Shown one piece after another: positions 10,948-23,775 of a stretch of DNA of 64,000 nucleotides (the first letter of the stretch is position 1; the number at the start of each line of letters is the position of its first letter). Under the pieces are notes generated by a model. That model ran no database searches. It was not told the origin of the DNA and worked only from the letters and a program-made list of their open reading frames with translations. The stretch spans positions 56,701,672 through 56,765,671 of the forward strand of contig OX155980.1 in NCBI GenBank assembly GCA_944548615.1, given 5' to 3'. A program made the translations under genes and the position numbers. The DNA is from Micropterix aruncella. Taxonomy: Eukaryota > Arthropoda > Insecta > Lepidoptera > Micropterigidae.

Positions 10948-11819
10948 AGTTATATATATATTGCCGTGATCAGCAAAAAAAGACGCATCTGCTCATATTT
11001 TTTATATTTTTCTAGCTCGATAGCTTACAGTAACGTCAAAGGACGCAAGTACATGTATTTTTCTACGAATACTAAGCTAAAAGGACGCATTGAATGTAAA
11101 CTAGAATGAAAAGGCTTATTTGCGTATATGTGTTCTTTTCTTTTGGAAAATTTCCATCAGTTCAGAAATTGAAAAGACGCATTTTCTTCTGTACCAAGTA
11201 GGTAAGAAGTTAGTGATCACTTGCGTCTTTGCAATCTATTAATTCACTAAGTAGTTTAAGCGCATGTGGCAAATGGGCCTTTTATATTTAGTAATTCCTT
11301 TAGATGTTTGGACGCTTAATTAAGAGTAGGAATATTGCAAGTATAACCAATACTACATTAAAAAGGCGCAAGTAGCCAATTGCGACCTTTCAACTTAAAG
11401 AAAAATCTAGTGAGAACTCATGAACACTAAAAATAAAAGCAGTTCGACTATGCTTAGTTGAAAAGACGTAAATGGCTATTTACGACTTTTCAACCTAATA
11501 TCAAGTATTTTCCTAAATTTTTTTTACTAAGATCAAAAGGAAAATTGTTAATAATTCGATAAATAATTAGAATATAGAAAAATTATAAATCACACATTAT
11601 AGTTAAAACGCAAACCCAATTTATTGCAGTAACAGAATGTGTCTATAGTTTTTCTTTATGAGACAGCAAGCATTTAAATAATTTTTACACAAAACATTTT
11701 TTATCTCGGTTTAGACCTTATGCTACATGCGCCCTTCTTATTATCGGGGGCAGAGCTCTCAACATTAATCTTCATGATGCAGACGCACAAACTAAATGGT
11801 CAACATTTGAGAAAATCGT
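10948..11819. repeat. Degenerate 'AAAAGRCGCA' repeat region with hairpins
   Basis: The words GACGCA, GGACGC, AAGGCGCAAG and AAGACGTAAA recur at irregular intervals in both orientations between about 10,970 and 11,500. The best hairpin is 11,457-11,494: GTTGAAAAG-A-CGTAAAT, loop GGCT, then the complement, 16 paired bases with one A-A mismatch. A second, weaker one lies at 11,361-11,394. No ORF. Nature unknown. Confidence 0.5.
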
Positions 11820-12310
11820 GCAGATCGCTAACACATGATGTTAATTAAATATTGAAGAAATTTAGTTTGTTTTATAGGTTACCTTTTGTCATCATAACCA
11901 AAGTCATTTTGTAAAAACCTCGAAAAAAATCCGAATTTTCGCTAACACATTGGCATGTTAACATCAATAGCGCCGCAGGCAAAATTTTTTTTTCGAATTT
12001 CGCGCGAAATTCGAAAAAAACTTTTTGTCTGCGGTATTAGTTTGATATTGAACAAATTTAGTATTTTCAGGTTACCTTTTGTCATTATCACCAAAGTCAT
12101 TTTGTAAAAACCTCGAAGAAAACGAAATATCGCTAACACATTGTCATGTTAATTTTTAGACAAATTTTTTTTTTTTATTTCGCGCAAAATTTGAAAAAAA
12201 AAATTTTGGTTGCGGTGATATTAAAATGTTTAGGAATTTTCTATTGTTTTAGGTTACCTTTTGTTATCAAAACGCAAAGTCATTGAAAAAAATATTGCAC
12301 TTGTTTTTTC
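11820..12310. repeat. ~185-bp tandem repeat with internal palindrome
   Basis: The string AGGTTACCTTTTGT with flanking sequence occurs at 11,876, 12,069 and 12,251, a period of 193 and 182 bp. The first unit contains a 62-nt palindrome (11,973-12,034) centred on CGCGCG; its outer ends are CCGCAG and CTGCGG, with poly-T and poly-A arms. Later units keep a weaker version. Confidence 0.75.
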
Positions 12311-12419
12311 ACGACCATGCCATCATTTTTGTAATATCCGAATGGTTATCGATATTAAAGAACTCGCGATATATCGACTATTTTCAGACAATACTTCTGA
12401 AGCAATATGGCCGTTGTGT

Positions 12420-12575
12420 TGACGTTTAGTATGCAAACTTTAAATGCCTATATCTCGCTTATTTATCGAGAGCGGCAAAAGATTATTGTTGATTCGGAAT
12501 CTGCGTGACGAATATAGTCCGGTGATGTTTAAAAATCAACAATCCAGGAGAGGTTCCTATACTGCAGTTATACCA
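12420..12575 (-). repeat. Dispersed repeat with 'GCAGTATAGGAACCTCTC' end, copy 1
   Basis: On the minus strand this begins GGTATAACTGCAGTATAGGA at 12,575. The same end plus about 100 bp of related sequence is at 23,331-23,450 and 55,385-55,510 on the plus strand. Words shared further in include AAGCGAGATATAGGCATT. Its edge lies against the ORF fragment at 12,580. Probably one terminus of a transposon. Confidence 0.65.
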
Positions 12576-12579
12576 ATCT

Positions 12580-13410
12580 GATAATGACCCTGATCAAGAA
12601 ATACGCCTTTTGACAGTCAAGAAATATCTTGAAAGTTTGCCTAAACTGGAGTTGCATTATTGCAGAGCTTCGACAAAAAAACTGTACCTTGAACCAGTAT
12701 GGGATAGCTGCTGTCACGTGTATCAAGAATACTGAAAGAGTGTACGCGAGAAAACAAAAACCCAAACTCATGGCGATCTTTTTATAAGGTATTTAGAAGT
12801 TTAAACTTGTCAATATTTTAGCCAAAACAAGATCAATGCAATAAATGCATCTTACATAAAAGAGGAACTTTGAATTCAGAGGAATACAGCAAGCATCAGG
12901 CCAGAAAAAATGACGCTAGAAATGAAAAGGAAACTGATAAGATGTTTGCTCACTCTGGCGATACTGATGCAGGAAAAGTATGCGTGTATGTAGTGGATGT
13001 ACAGGCCGTTTTACTTTCTCCTCGGCTAGAAGCTGCTGCGATTTACTACAAAACCAAATTGAAAGTTCACAACTACACGGTTTATAACCTAAACGACAAA
13101 GATGTTGATTGCTTCATTTGGCACGAGGGGAACGGAGGCTTGGAAAGTGATATTTTTACATCAATCTTAACCAAATTTCTAAAAGGAGAAATAGCCAAAC
13201 ACAAGCCGTCCAAAATAATATTATGGAGTGATGGTTGCGGGTACCGAAACCGAAACATGAATTGGCAATGGAAGAAAAAGCACAATTGAAAGGAAGCTTG
13301 GTAAAAGAAACAAGGAAATTTCACATTCGCATTTTAAGAGCGCGAGACTATCTCCAAATAACACCACTAAACGTTGATTATTTTTCAAAATTTTATGAGG
13401 CCATTATTAT
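12580..13410 (+). pseudogene. DUF7869-type repeat ORF, middle and C-terminal part
   Basis: Reading from about 12,590 there is a stretch with LPKLELHYCRAST and KLYLEP, then after stops and frame changes an open frame at 12,870-13,289 with EEYSKHQARKNDARNEKE, VVDVQAVLLSP, AAIYYKTKL and KPSKIILWSDGCGYRNRN. These blocks match, as I remember them, the DUF7869 domain of insect repeat-associated proteins. A further frame (13,235-13,410) may carry the tail. The N-terminal part of the same family is inverted at 7,317-7,745. Several frameshifts make this a pseudogene. Function unknown. Confidence 0.55.
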
Positions 13411-13839
13411 CTTTGTTGATGCTTCATTTTAAGTCACGTGTCAAAATGGCCAACTTTTCAGGAGACACTAAAAACTGTTTTTCTCTGTGTCCGATTAATC
13501 GATTTATATGATACTGTAGTATTATTCTATTACCAAAATTGGAAAAGCGTGTAATTACGGTTTTGCCATAATTTCCTCTTATTTATGGATATATTATGAC
13601 ATGTTTCCACTAAAAAATGGATACCTTTATTTTGGCATGTGACAATTTAGTTCTCATTATTTAATACTTTTTGAAATATTAGTATTTATTTCAACTGTTT
13701 TATTTTAAATTAAACACAGGAGATTATGTAGGAATACATTTTTAATAAATGAAAAAGTGATACGAAATAAAACTGTCCAAAATTTTAAGTAATACTAAAA
13801 ATAATAATAATAGTGTCCGTCCCTACATTTCAATGCTTA
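13411..13839. other. AT-rich non-coding stretch
   Basis: No ORF or repeat of note was recognised. Confidence 0.4.
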
Positions 13840-14440
13840 TGAAATTATTCGCCTATTATATGGGGGCACTCTTGTACAGATGCAGAACAGTTTTTATGTT
13901 TAAGATTGTCATAAAAAAACTGGAAATCCTTCGGGATGAAGGACTTCAGCTCTTGTAAGTGTGCAAATTTGGACAAGTCAATTTCAAACGGCCTGTGGAC
14001 AGCGGAGGGCTCCAATGGCAGTGACTCGTTTTGAACGTCTAGGGAGTTCAGTCCATGTGCCTGAATGTTCCAACATTAATGATGCCTCGTGGGTCATATT
14101 GGTAAGCACAAACATCAGCCACGCATGGATCACCTGCTTTGTTCCCAGGTCGAATGATTGTATAAATATGTCACGCCGCTTACATAAAGAGTACATAATA
14201 ACGACCTAAATCATGCATTTCGCAGACGGTGATCGGTTCAGATCGAAAGTCCTGCTGAAATATGGAATAACTCCTACCTTTTGTCTTGCGAGTCCAGTCT
14301 TGCCCAAGCTTGTAATGAATGAGGAAATATGACCGGCGCACGTGCGGCGCACACTGAATGACCAGTACACTGTGAGGTCTCTGAAGCTGGCGCCAGAAAA
14401 CGATATATATAATCATACGTGCGTATAGCAAACCAATATC
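13840..14440 (-). pseudogene. Unidentified decayed ORF
   Basis: Two minus-strand frames with protein-like composition: about 14,431-14,180 and, shifted, 14,196-13,860. The latter contains VIHAWLMFVLTNMTHEASLM, LEHSGTWTELPRRSKRVTAI and, past a stop, LSKFAHLQELKSFIPKDFQF. The run of plausible residues across frame changes suggests an old coding sequence, probably the C-terminus of a repeat-encoded protein. I do not recognise the family. Confidence 0.3.
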
Positions 14441-14559
14441 AGTCCACCAATGACAACGCGCGAATTATGCTACAACTGAAAATAAATATTAAAGCTCCCG
14501 CGGGAAATACAAACTATGCCTGTCTAATTTAGCAGAGTAGGCAACAGACCGAATCGGAT

Positions 14560-17500
14560 ACTCAAATTTTAGTCTGCTAATGATCGAGAATCATAATTAA
14601 GGAGGTTCAAAATTTTACTACGCATATTAATGTCAAAACTCGGGTCCGCTCTACGCCGATGATTGTATTAATGGGCGAGGCGGCCGCTCAAACTTCAGTC
14701 TGGCAGGCATCGAGAATCCCACTTTAGGAAGTTCAAAATTTTACTATACATAGCTGATGATATTTTACATCACATATAAAAAGTGTGTGAAGTCATTTTT
14801 TCTTAAATTGGAGATATTAATTCCCAAACTCGGGCCCGCGCCGCGCCGATGACTGTATGTAATGGTGGTGGCAGCCACTCAAACTTCGGTCTGGCTGGCA
14901 TCGAGAATCCCACTTTAGGAAGTTCAACATTTTACTATACATAGCTGATGATATTTTACATCACATATAAAAAGTGCGTGAGGTCATTTTTTCTTAAATT
15001 GGAGATATTATTTCCCAAACTCGGGCCCGCTCTCCGCCGATGATTATATTTAATGAGCGAGGCGGCCGCTCAAACTTCGGTGTGGCAGGCATCGAGAATC
15101 CCACTTTAGGAATTCAAAATTTTACTATACATAGCTGATGATATTTTACATTACATATAAAAAGTGCGTGAGGTCAATTTTTCTTAAATTGGAGATATTA
15201 ATTCCCGAACTCGGGCCCGCGCCGCGTCGATGACTATATGTAATGGTGGTGGCAGCCGCTCAAACTTCGGTCTGGCAGGCATCGAGAATCCCACTTTAGG
15301 AAGTTCAAAATTTTACTATACATAGCAGATGATATTTTACATCACATATAAAAAGTGCGTGAGGTCAATTTTTCTTAAATTGGAGATATTAATTCCCGAA
15401 CTCGGGCCCGCGCCGCGTCGATGACTATATGTAATGGTGGTGGCAGCCGCTCAAACTTCGGTCTGGCAGGCATCGAGAATCCCACTTTAGGAAGTTCAAA
15501 ATTTTACTATACATAGCAGATGATATTTTACATCACATATAAAAAGTGCGTGAGGTCATTTTCTCTTAAATTGGAGATATTAATTCCCGAACTCGGGCCC
15601 GCGCCGCGCCGATGACTGTATGTAATGGTGGTGGCAGCCACTCAAACTTCGGTCTGGCAGGCATCGAGAATCCCATTTTAGGAAGTTCAAAATTTTACTA
15701 TACATAGCAGATGATATTTTACATCACATATAAAAAGTGCGTGAGGTCATTTTTTCTTAATTTGGAGATATTATTTCCCAAACTCGGGCCCGCTCTCCGC
15801 CGATGATTATATTTAATGAGCGAGGCGGCCGCTCAAACTTCGGTCTGGCAGGCATCGAGAATCCCACTTTAGGAATTCAAAATTTTACTATACATAGCTG
15901 ATGATATTATACATCACATATAAAAAGTGCGTGAGGTAATTTTTTCTTAAATTGGAGATATTAATTCCCGAACTCGGGCCCGCGCCGCGTCGATGACTAT
16001 ATGTAATGGTGGTGGCAGCCGCTCAAACTTCGGTCTGGCTGGCATCGAGAATCCCATTTTAGGAAGTTCAAAATTTTACTATACATAGCTGATGATATTT
16101 TACATCACATATAAAAAGTGCGTGAGGTAATTTTTTCTACTTCTGTTTAATTTTATATTTTAATATCATCTGCTATGTATAGTAAAATTTTGAACTTCCT
16201 AAAGTGGGATTCTCGATGCCTGCCAGACCGAAGTTTGAGTGGCTGCCACCACCATTACATACAGTCATCGGCGCGGCCGAGTTTGGGAATTAATATCTCC
16301 AATTTAAGAAAAAATGACTTCACACACTTTTTATATGTGATGTAAAATATCATCAGCTATGTATAGTAAAATTTTGAACTTCCTAAAGTGGGATTCTCGA
16401 TGCCAGCCAGAACGAAGTTTGAGCGGCTGCCACCACCATTACATATAGTCATCGACGCGGCGCGGGCCCGAGTTCGGGAATTAATATCTCCAATTTAAAA
16501 AAAATGACCTCACGCACTTTTTATATGTGATGTAAAATATCATCAGCTATGTATAGTAAAATGTTGAACTTCCTAAAGTGGGATTCTCGATGCCAGCCAG
16601 ACCGAAGTTTGAGCGGCTGCCACCACCATTACATATAGTCATCGACGCGGCGTGGGCCCGAGTTCGGGAATTAATATCTCCAATTTATGAAAAAATGACC
16701 TCACGCACTTTTTATATGTGATGTATAATAACATCAGCTATGTATAGTAAAATTTTGAACTTCCTAAAGTGGGATTCTCGATGCCTGCCAGACCGAAGTT
16801 TGAGTGGCTGCCACCACCATTACATACAGTCATCGGCGCGGCGCGGGCCCGAGTTCGGGAATTAATATCTCCAATTTAAGAGAAAATGACCTCACGCACT
16901 TTTTATATGTGATGTAAAATATCATCTGCTATGTATAGTAAAATTTTGAACTTCCTAAAGTGGGATTCTCGATGCCAGCCAGACCGAAGTTTGAGTGGCT
17001 GCCACCACCATTACATACAGTCATCGGCGCGGCGCGGGCCCGAGTTTGGGAATTAATATCTCCAATTTAAGAAAAAATGACTTCACACACTTTTTATATG
17101 TGATGTAAAATATCATCAGCTATGTATAGTAAAATTTTGAACTTCCTAAAGTGGGATTCTCGATGCCTGCCAGACCGAAGTTTGAGCGGCTGCCACCACC
17201 ATTACATACAGTCATTGGCGCGGCGCGGGCCCGAGTTCGGGAATTAATATCTCCAATGTAAGAAAACATGACCTCACGCACTTTTTATATGTGATGTAAA
17301 ATATCATTAGCTATGTATAGTAAAATGTTGAACTTCCTAAAGTGGGATTCTCGATGCCAGCCAGACCGAAGTTTGAGCGGCCGCCTCGCTCATTAAATAT
17401 AATCATCGGCGGAGAGCGGGCCCGAGTTTGGGAATTAATATCTCCAATTTAAGAAAAAATGACCTCACGCACTTTTTATATGTGATGTAAAATATCATCA

Positions 17501-20500
17501 GCTATGTATAGTAAAATTTTGAACTTCCTAAAGTGGGATTCTCGATGCCTGCCAGACCGAAGTTTGAGCGGCTGCCACCACCATTACATACAGTCATTGG
17601 CGCGGCGCGGGCCCGAGTTCGGGAATTAATATCTCCAATTTAAGAAAAAATGACCTCACGCACTTTTTATATGTGATGTATAATATTATCAGCTATGTAT
17701 ATTAAAATTTTGAACTTCCTAAAGTGGGATTCTCGATGCCTGCGAGACCGAAGTTTGAGCGGCCGCCTCGCTCATTAAATATAATCATCGGCGGAGAGCG
17801 GGCCCGAGTTTGGGAATTAATATCTCCAATTTAAGAAAAAATGACCTCACGCACTTTTTATATGTGATGTAAAATATCATCAGCTATGTATAGTAAAATT
17901 TTGAACTTCCTAAAGTGGGATTCTCGATGCCTGCCAGACCGAAGTTTGAGCGGCTGCCACCACCATTACATACAGTCATTGGCGCGGCGCGGGCCCGAGT
18001 TCGGGAATTAATATCTCCAATGTAAGAAAACATGACCTCACGCACTTTTTATATGTGATGTAAAATATCATTAGCTATGTATAGTAAAATGTTGAACTTC
18101 CTAAAGTGGGATTCTCGATGCCAGCCAGACCGAAGTTTGAGCGGCCGCCTCGCTCATTAAATATAATCATCGGCGGAGAGCGGGCCCGAGTTTGGGAATT
18201 AATATCTCCAATTTAAGAAAAAATGACCTCACGCACTTTTTATATGTGATGTAAAATATCATCAGCTATGTATAGTAAAATTTTGAACTTCCTAAAGTGG
18301 GATTCTCGATGCCTGCCAGACCGAAGTTTGAGCGGCTGCCACCACCATTACATACAGTCATTGGCGCGGCGCGGGCCCGAGTTCGGGAATTAATATCTCC
18401 AATTTAAGAAAAAATGACCTCACGCACTTTTTATATGTGATGTATAATATTATCAGCTATGTATATTAAAATTTTGAACTTCCTAAAGTGGGATTCTCGA
18501 TGCCTGCGAGACCGAAGTTTGAGCGGCCGCCTCGCTCATTAAATATAATCATCGGCGGAGAGCGGGCCCGAGTTTGGGAATTAATATCTCCAATTTAAGA
18601 AAAAATGACCTCACGCACTTTTTATATGTGATGTAAAATATCATCAGCTATGTATAGTAAAATTTTGAACTTCCTAAAGTGGGATTCTCGATGCCTGCCA
18701 GACCGAAGTTTGAGCGGCTGCCACCACCATTACATACAGTCATTGGCGCGGCGCGGGCCCGAGTTCGGGAATTAATATCTCCAATTTAAGAAAAAATGAC
18801 CTCACGCACTTTTTATATGTGATGTATAATATTATCAGCTATGTATATTAAAATTTTGAACTTCCTAAAGTGGGATTCTCGATGCCAGCCAGACCGAAGT
18901 TTGAGTGGCTGCCACCACCATTACATACAGTCATCGGCGCGGCGCGGGCCCGAGTTTGGGAATTAATATCTCCAATTTAAGAAAAAATGACTTCACACAC
19001 TTTTTATATGTGATGTAAAATATCATCAGCTATGTATAGTAAAATTTTGAACTTCCTAAAGTGGGATTCTCGATGCCTGCCAGACCGAAGTTTGAGCGGC
19101 TGCCACCACCATTACATACAGTCATTGGCGCGGCGCGGGCCCGAGTTCGGGAATTAATATCTCCAATGTAAGAAAACATGACCTCACGCACTTTTTATAT
19201 GTGATGTAAAATATCATTAGCTATGTATAGTAAAATGTTGAACTTCCTAAAGTGGGATTCTCGATGCCAGCCAGACCGAAGTTTGAGCGGCCGCCTCGCT
19301 CATTAAATATAATCATCGGCGGAGAGCGGGCCCGAGTTTGGGAATTAATATCTCCAATTTAAGAAAAAATGACCTCACGCACTTTTTATATGTGATGTAA
19401 AATATCATCAGCTATGTATAGTAAAATTTTGAACTTCCTAAAGTGGGATTCTCGATGCCTGCCAGACCGAAGTTTGAGCGGCTGCCACCACCATTACATA
19501 CAGTCATTGGCGCGGCGCGGGCCCGAGTTCGGGAATTAATATCTCCAATTTAAGAAAAAATGACCTCACGCACTTTTTATATGTGATGTATAATATTATC
19601 AGCTATGTATATTAAAATTTTGAACTTCCTAAAGTGGGATTCTCGATGCCTGCGAGACCGAAGTTTGAGCGGCCGCCTCGCTCATTAAATATAATCATCG
19701 GCGGAGAGCGGGCCCGAGTTTGGGAATTAATATCTCCAATTTAAGAAAAAATGACCTCACGCACTTTTTATATGTGATGTAAAATATCATCAGCTATGTA
19801 TAGTAAAATTTTGAACTTCCTAAAGTGGGATTCTCGATGCCTGCCAGACCGAAGTTTGAGCGGCTGCCACCACCATTACATACAGTCATTGGCGCGGCGC
19901 GGGCCCGAGTTCGGGAATTAATATCTCCAATGTAAGAAAACATGACCTCACGCACTTTTTATATGTGATGTAAAATATCATTAGCTATGTATAGTAAAAT
20001 GTTGAACTTCCTAAAGTGGGATTCTCGATGCCAGCCAGACCGAAGTTTGAGCGGCCGCCTCGCTCATTAAATATAATCATCGGCGGAGAGCGGGCCCGAG
20101 TTTGGGAATTAATATCTCCAATTTAAGAAAAAATGACCTCACGCACTTTTTATATGTGATGTAAAATATCATCAGCTATGTATAGTAAAATTTTGAACTT
20201 CCTAAAGTGGGATTCTCGATGCCTGCCAGACCGAAGTTTGAGCGGCTGCCACCACCATTACATACAGTCATTGGCGCGGCGCGGGCCCGAGTTCGGGAAT
20301 TAATATCTCCAATTTAAGAAAAAATGACCTCACGCACTTTTTATATGTGATGTATAATATTATCAGCTATGTATATTAAAATTTTGAACTTCCTAAAGTG
20401 GGATTCTCGATGCCTGCGAGACCGAAGTTTGAGCGGCCGCCTCGCTCATTAAATATAATCATCGGCGGAGAGCGGGCCCGAGTTTGGGAATTAATATCTC

Positions 20501-20985
20501 CAATTTAAGAAAAAATGACCTCACGCACTTTTTATATGTGATGTAAAATATCATCAGCTATGTATAGTAAAATTTTGAACTTCCTAAAGTGGGATTCTCG
20601 ATGCCTGCCAGACCGAAGTTTGAGCGGCTGCCACCACCATTACATACAGTCATTGGCGCGGCGCGGGCCCGAGTTCGGGAATTAATATCTCCAATTTAAG
20701 AAAAAATGACCTCACGCACTTTTTATATGTGATGTATAATATTATCAGCTATGTATATTAAAATTTTGAACTTCCTAAAGTGGGATTCTCGATGCCTGCG
20801 AGACCGAAGTTTGAGCGGCCGCCTCGCTCATTAAATATAATCATCGGCGGAGAGCGGGCCCGAGTTTGGGAATTAATATCTCCAATTTAAGAAAAAATGA
20901 CCTCACGCACTTTTTATATGTGATGTAAAATATCATCAGCTATGTATAGTAAAATTTTGAACTTTCTAAAGTAGGAATCCAATAC
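14560..20985. repeat. 191-bp satellite array, two inverted arms
   Basis: About 33 monomers of 190-191 bp. Landmarks per unit include ACTCGGGCCCGC, GGAGATATTA, CACATATAAAAAGTG and GGCATCGAGAATCCC. From about 14,560 to 16,138 the units run in one direction; after an unrelated 23-bp joint they run in the other to about 20,985. Two monomer types are clear: type A with GTGGTGGCAGCC and GCGCCGCGCCG (or their complements), and type B with GAGGCGGCCGC and GCTCTCCGCCG. In the right arm they alternate A-B, and a four-monomer order (A1-B2-A2-B1, about 764 bp) repeats. Outer left monomers are strongly diverged, as at satellite edges. No ORF. Confidence 0.95.
16139..16165. other. Orientation switch point in the satellite
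   Basis: Left-arm sequence stops within TTTTTTCT at about 16,138. ACTTCTGTTTAATTTTATAT follows, which matches no monomer, and inverted monomer sequence starts at about 16,160 with ATATCATCTGCTATG. The joint thus lies within a monomer on both sides. Confidence 0.85.
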
Positions 20986-22011
20986 ATAAATAAACAATTT
21001 ATGTATTAGTTGCTATTCGCAGATATGCCGAAAAAGTCATAGACAATAGACATGACGGACGATTTACAATTATAATGTTGGGTGTCCTGTTAAAAAAATA
21101 TTCCTCATATTGGTTATGCTGCAAAACGCTATTTTAGATGCTTCTGATTGCTTAAGCGTCGGCTGTGATTGGCTTAAACCGTTAGCCAATAGACGTTTTG
21201 TTGCTGAGGCAGGCGCCAGGTTCATTCGGGTTACACTGTGGGCACACTGACTAAATATGATCAGTGACACTGACCGCGGAAGTAAACATTAACCATCATG
21301 GCCGTTAATCTTCATACAAAAAAATCAACCAATAGAAATTGCCCCGAATTTCTTGTTTTTGGTCGCTTTCTATGTTCTATGGAGGCCTTCATTCCACCAA
21401 TAGAGGCCGATCGAAGCTACAAAAACCGACATTTTAATAGCGTTTTTATTTAGGTCAACATAATTCTTTTAGTTTTGGTTAGTACACAATGTTAGCATTA
21501 GTATCATTAGTACTTATTAAAAAAAATACCGGAACGAAAACGAAGCTAGTTAATCGAACGCCTAGATCCGTAATTACGTAAAAATAAACGATAATCCGAG
21601 CGATAGAAGAGATATAAACACGATGTTGAGAGGGAGGAGTGATGTATGGCAGCTGGAGCAGCTGCGGCCAAGAAGATGGCGAAAAACGCCTAGAGCAGTT
21701 GTCGATTATACAAAAAGAGGCGCCACTGGGACGCGATGCGTTGTGACCCGGAATCTGTTCGATTTCACGAATAGTGGTGAGACCGGTAGTGTTCTACTAT
21801 CTTCTCTGTTCGAAATTGGTGCGTGAACTGTTCGTTTTATTACGTCGACTCTATATTTATGAAAAATGTATCTAAGTACATGCCTTCTCACTGGGCGTCT
21901 TGTAAAAATCATGTACTGAACAAAACATTTATCAATTAAAATATCTTGCTATCGTTTTCTAAGTATTTGATTTTATTAAAAATTTTCTAGTAATTTATCG
22001 AACACAACGTT
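20986..22011. other. Non-coding stretch right of the satellite
   Basis: Mixed composition. Small ORFs at 21,070-21,270 and 21,623-21,826 show no family features. A GC-rich patch at about 21,620-21,830 could be part of a host exon or promoter, but I see no supporting signal. Confidence 0.35.
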
Positions 22012-22316
22012 CTCCTCTTATATTATACTATGTTTAAATAGACTATTATACTATGTCTAACTAGATTTTATTAAAAATAGAAAAAATCACCAATTTTACT
22101 GGTATAAAAAATTATCAAATTTACAATTTATATTTTAAATCTCTAAAATTATAAGCATTGCCGTACTACAAGCGTTATATTATATATTTCAGAAGTTTGT
22201 ATCTATGTGCACAAAATGTGCGTAAATGTAACCATAATGAACAAAACAATAGGCAAAGGATGTTTTTGCAATTACTAAAGTTAGTCTATTTAAACATAGT
22301 ATAATATAAGAGGAGA
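22012..22316. repeat. MITE with 35-bp terminal inverted repeats
   Basis: TCTCCTCTTATATTATACTA and the following 15 bases at the left end are repeated as exact complement at 22,282-22,316. The 305-bp unit is AT-rich with no coding capacity. A clear target duplication was not found. Confidence 0.7.
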
Positions 22317-23330
22317 AAGCTGCTTCAAAACTGCATAAACTTCTTATCTTTATAATGGCGAATATGGAACTGCACATGTTTTACTGAGATCATTTAGGTG
22401 ATTAGACCATTGTAATTTTGATCAATTTCTAATCCGAGAAATTTCGTGGAGGATACATTTTCTAGTTTGCAAGACCGAACGTATACGTCTATTTCATTAT
22501 AATTTCGTCTATTTCATATTTAAGTTAAAACTTTGGGATATATTGATTAGTCATTTTAGTGTTTCGCTAGCGTCAAGCGTATGCTCAGGATCAAGATATT
22601 TTTATTTAGCATTTCAATGTCACTTGGGTCCTTCCGTGAAATCATTATTGAAATTTTCCCTGGTAATTTGATTAGATTCTGCTATTAGTACAATATTTGA
22701 TTGGTATTGACCTAATTTTTAATCCTTATTTTTCAAATTCATACAGGAAACATCATTTGATCTCATAAACACATGTAACTTCAATTTTGATATTTTATAT
22801 AACATAGCAGCGCTGATGGCAAATAAAATGTCAAAATTAAATTAGTTTCATTGCCCATTAAGTAAATTCGGCAGAAATCGAAATATCTCTGTTTTGATTC
22901 CGATACAGTTAAAGTAATTTTGGTCGGCCTCTAATTTCGCAGCTGTCAAAATGATTCAAAATGCGACGCACGCGTCACTGCCGTGTGTTTTTGTTGTTTA
23001 TTTTTAGCTTACCGTTATTTTGAGCTTTTATCCTCTCATATTCAACAGTTATAGTTCTTTTGCGTGGGATTTATTTGATAAAATATATGAAACTTTTGTT
23101 GATTGTGTTAGCAGACAAGTTTCGCCGCATAGATAGATTAATGCTTCGCAACTAATGTTTCAAACGCTTTCAGCGTTTTAATAGTGACCAAACTCGACGT
23201 TTGAGCTCGGAACAGCTTTCCAAATTATAAATGTGCCAAATAAATATTGAAGAACGGTTAATTTCAGAAAAGAAGTTGCGGTTCACTGCATCCCATTTTA
23301 GGCTGTTGTCAAAATTTCAGTAGGATTCTC
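22317..23330. other. Non-coding stretch
   Basis: AT-rich. No ORF or repeat recognised apart from the boundary with the dispersed repeat at 23,331. Confidence 0.4.
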
Positions 23331-23450
23331 GGTATAACTGCAGTATAGGAACCTCTCCTGGATTGTTGATTTTTAAACGTCACAGGACTATATTCACCAC
23401 GCATATTCCGAATCTGCAATAATCTTTTGTCGCTCTCAATACATTACAAC
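23331..23450 (+). repeat. Dispersed 'GCAGTATAGGAACCTCTC' repeat, copy 2
   Basis: Begins GGTATAACTGCAGTATAGGA and shares about 100 bp with the complement of 12,475-12,575, including CCTGGATTGTTGATTTTTAA. Confidence 0.7.
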
Positions 23451-23519
23451 TATCTGGCGTATTATTATGAAACCTGCACCATTTTAAAGATAATTTAATT
23501 ATCTATCTTTTTATCTACG

Positions 23520-23775
23520 ATTTTTTTCGAATATTCCGTTTTTTTTTGCTTTATCAAGTAAAAAATTCGTGCGCGGCGCTCTATCGGAAGGCGTTTAAAT
23601 TATTCCGAATCATTTGCTTCCGCAGCCGCAAATGATTCGGAATAATTTCAACGTTTTCCGATAGAGCGCAGTTATCTGATATCAGAAAAAATAAAATAAA
23701 TAAATAATTATAATTGCATAAGTTGGTAAAAATGCTATGCAATAGCTTTACCGCGGCGGACCCCGAGTGCGTAAG
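23520..23775. repeat. Foldback repeat, copy 1
   Basis: Contains a hairpin at 23,578-23,672: GCGCTCTATCGGAAGGCGTT ... ATTATTCCGAATCATTTGC pairs with the complement across a 10-nt loop, about 40 paired bases. The same block recurs in direct orientation at 24,440-24,705, ending in both cases GCTATGCAATAGCTTTACCG and CCCCGAGTGC. Confidence 0.8.

Noticed and set aside
14560..20985. CRISPR-like array
   Set aside because: The repeated unit fills the whole 191 bp with no unique spacers, it reverses direction, and the DNA is animal nuclear. It is a satellite.
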